Part shown: in pieces, positions 61,228 to 64,000 of the stretch | Position numbering within the stretch: the stretch's first letter is position 1 | Layout: each line of letters starts with the position of its first letter | NCBI RefSeq assembly: GCF_014851395.1 | Contig: NW_024040817.1 | Coordinates: 24,007,269-24,071,268, forward strand | Source: Micropterus salmoides | Taxonomy: Eukaryota; Chordata; Actinopteri; Centrarchiformes; Centrarchidae | DNA length: 64,000 nt | Reading direction: 5' to 3' | Notes under the pieces: generated by a model | Told to the model about the DNA's origin: nothing | Seen by the model: only the letters and a program-made list of their open reading frames with translations | Database searches by the model: none | Made by a program: the position numbers and the translations under genes

Positions 61228-64000
61228 GTATATACTGTATATATGGCTATATGTTCTTATGTTATGTACATAAACATACCTGTCTCTTGGGTCTGGTTAA
61301 ATGCTGGTGTGGTTCTTAATCTTCAGTACCACTAACACACTGTCCGGAAGTGACACGTAGGCTCCAGCACATGTTTGTCTCTCTGTCTCTGTCAAATGAC
61401 ACGCCCCTGCAGCCAGCTGAGACTAAAAGGAGCATTTCTGGTTTCCCCAAATACATTTTTTTCCTTTTAATAAGAAAAAACTAATAATACATTGACTACA
61501 AAAAGGAGGACCCAATGTGATTTCAGTTACTGACTTCAACTGAAGTCTACAGTATTGTCTGCTTGCTATAATTGGCTCTGAGTGGCTGAGTGCTCTGTTA
61601 CAAAGATCTGGTAAAGACTGGCACATCTTCGCTACATCTTGATGCTGTTGATATATGATCAATATAAAATGTATTAATCATTCAGATCATGTAAAAGACT
61701 ACAATGGCTCGTATTCTAATAAAGGACTTCATGGACCAAGTTTCAATGGAAGTATTTCAGTCCTATGGAGTATCTTGTGCACGACTGAAGCCTTTTTACT
61801 CCATGCCATTCTGTTTTTGGCTCAACTCTTACTCACAGCATGGCCTTTAGTCTGTATGCTCCGCTTCACCAGTTAAAATCATCCTGTTGTTCTTATTTCT
61901 TATGCTTGCAATTTAGACGAAATGCCTGATCTGCCTGCATGACAGCTGGCAATGCATTACAGTTTATTTTTAATAGATTGCGAGCTTCAGTTGCCCTTGC
62001 TGCCATATGAGAAAATAACAAGAGACATAAACTAAATTATCATAGACTCAAAAGCTATGAAAGACCCCTAAGAAACAATTTGTTGATATTAACATAGTTT
62101 CTGACAGGATTCCCAATTTGAAGGGACTCAAATTGTCATTATAAGTGTTTTGACTGGTTCCATTTAGATTTGTTGCATGTCTAAATCAGTCTCTCTCATT
62201 AACCCTGTAATCATCTGCAAGCGAACCACATTTAGATATTTAGTAATACTATATTAAGTTGCATTTGGCCAACAATGGAACTGTAGTTATATAGAATGAG
62301 TCATGAATTACAGATTCTTTCCTTCTAACACACTATTATCGCAATATGCGACATGCCCTCTGCTACTACTATTTAACTTCTTCATTCCCCCCCTGACATT
62401 TGGATATGTCATCTTAATTTATATTTTACTTCACTTCTCAGGCATTTTCTATAGGATGCATATTATGCAAACGTCTTATCTACATACTCTATAGTGTTCC
62501 ATTTCTTCCTTTATCCCCTTCAGCTCCAAAAGAATCAGAGTGACTTGATGTGATAGAAGAATATTCCTGGTAATACTGCTTCCCTGTTTCTTTCAAATCC
62601 CACCCGGCATTCCCCAAGCTAGTCTCTTCTTTTGATTCCAGACCTACTGTAGGGGTAGAGTTCCCTGGGGATGTACCATTGTATAATCAATGTTTGCCTC
62701 ATCATTTGTGTTTCCTTTCAACTTAAAGATCACAAGAAAGACAGTTATTTTGTTACAGACCCCAATACAATTGGTCTAGAAGGAAAGATTATGATCAAAT
62801 ACATTATTCAGACCCACCAAATATCCGAGAAAAACACACTAGGCTGAAAATCCATATCATTCTGGGAATGTGTAAAAAAAAAATGGTCAATGGTCAGTGC
62901 TGCAGCTAAAATCAAGTAGCATTTGGAAGTGATCCAAGTAAAGCCCATAAATAAACCTTGTGATCACCTCATTGTCACTCAAAACACATTGTTCAGGAGC
63001 TACACTCCCATGCATACAGAGTATAAAGGAAATATAAGCAGAATTCCACTCTTAACTCACACAACGGATGACAATTTTGCTTCCCACCCACTCTAGCTAA
63101 GATGGCTCACCTAAAAGTCCTCCCTTTGACTCTACACCTCAGCTTGTTCCCAGTCTTTGCCTCATTACACTGAAGAACAACTGTGAATTAAGGCCTCAAA
63201 TAGAGCACGTAGCAATGCCAAATGATGGGTAAGAGACAAACACAAAACAAACAGGTGTGCCTTCACTTTACGCTTCAGTGATGGTGTGTTTGCACCGCGA
63301 GCTTGAGCAAGAGCTTGTCAGGCACACACAGAGGCAGACAGTGGGACATGCTCAGAGAGGGACAAAAATCAACACAAGGATAAACACAAATCAGTTAAAA
63401 GCCCAGTTTCAGTGTGACTCGTAAGGACATTTGTCAACTTCCAAGCAGTCTGTGGAGGAAGGTTTATTTCTCCATGACACCTCCCGGTTGACTCTCCTCC
63501 CTCCACTAAATCAACCTTAAATGGCTCTGGCTGTTTCTCGGCTGTCTGTGTCAAAACAGTGGAAATGCAACTGAGTATGGCAAACACTGATTCTCTATAA
63601 GTGAAGAAGAAGAAGTAGAACAAACACAGCTTACCCATGTGATTGTGTTGAGGGAATGATATTATGCAGTGCTTTTGTGCATTATTCACAGTCCAATACA
63701 GAACAAACAGCAATCCTATAGTTAGTAATCACGGCTTCAAACATACAGATGGGTGATAAATGAAAAGAAAAACCAATATCAAGTGTCATAGTATGATGTC
63801 AAGGCAACCAGAGCCTCCATAAAAACTTCAGCACACCTTGCCAAGTCTGTGTAAGTCTTTATTGATGTATGAACACCATTCCTCCACAAGATTCTCTTGT
63901 TTATTTTTAATCTTTATGTAATCAAGTAATATCATTGAGGGCAAGATCTATTTTGCAAGAGAGGCCTGAGTACAGCAGATAGAAAGCAAAATAAACAGAA

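Overview
The window looks like intronic DNA from a ray-finned fish, probably a teleost. The evidence is a vertebrate CUB/sushi gene with GT-AG introns, many hAT-type miniature DNA transposons with 8-bp target-site duplications (TSDs), an L2-like LINE, a tRNA-derived SINE fragment, and dense CA/TG/AG microsatellites. There are no operons, ribosome binding sites or other prokaryotic signals.

The only host gene I can support is on the minus strand. Three exons (46680-46874, 42275-42482, 4424-4536) encode one sushi domain followed by a CUB domain split over two exons. Splice sites and phases agree at every junction. The protein is a CSMD family member (CUB and sushi multiple domains). From memory of the human paralogues it fits CSMD2 better than CSMD1 or CSMD3. 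The window therefore covers an N-terminal part of a csmd2-like gene. The first CUB domain should lie beyond the right edge and the rest of the extracellular domain beyond the left edge. The introns are about 4.2 kb and 37.7 kb, plus two that run off the ends.

The rest is intron filled with mobile-element remains. Seven hAT-like elements have TSDs that match exactly or at 7 of 8 bases: 537-913, 1655-2906, 23862-24170, 28621-28983, 28992-29991, 41785-42082 and 53006-54053. Two weaker cases are 48816-49171 (one end eroded) and 59582-60304. A 3.4-kb element at 10830-14237 has long inverted arms of tandem sub-repeats carrying a GATGGC/GCCAT motif. It encloses a decayed minus-strand gene of a widespread, unnamed animal protein family with a FHxFTGCDT-type motif and a Cys-rich end. 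A terminal-inverted-repeat element at 54093-55426 is interrupted by unrelated DNA that includes a tRNA-like stretch. Next to it, at about 55440-58065, lies an L2-like LINE that has lost its reverse-transcriptase core.

No new molecular system with coding capacity was found. The most notable items are the 10.8-14.2 kb element, the two hAT elements placed end to end in one 8-bp target (28613-29999), and the clean exon set that identifies the host gene. The remaining intron sequence is AT-rich and, by eye, featureless.
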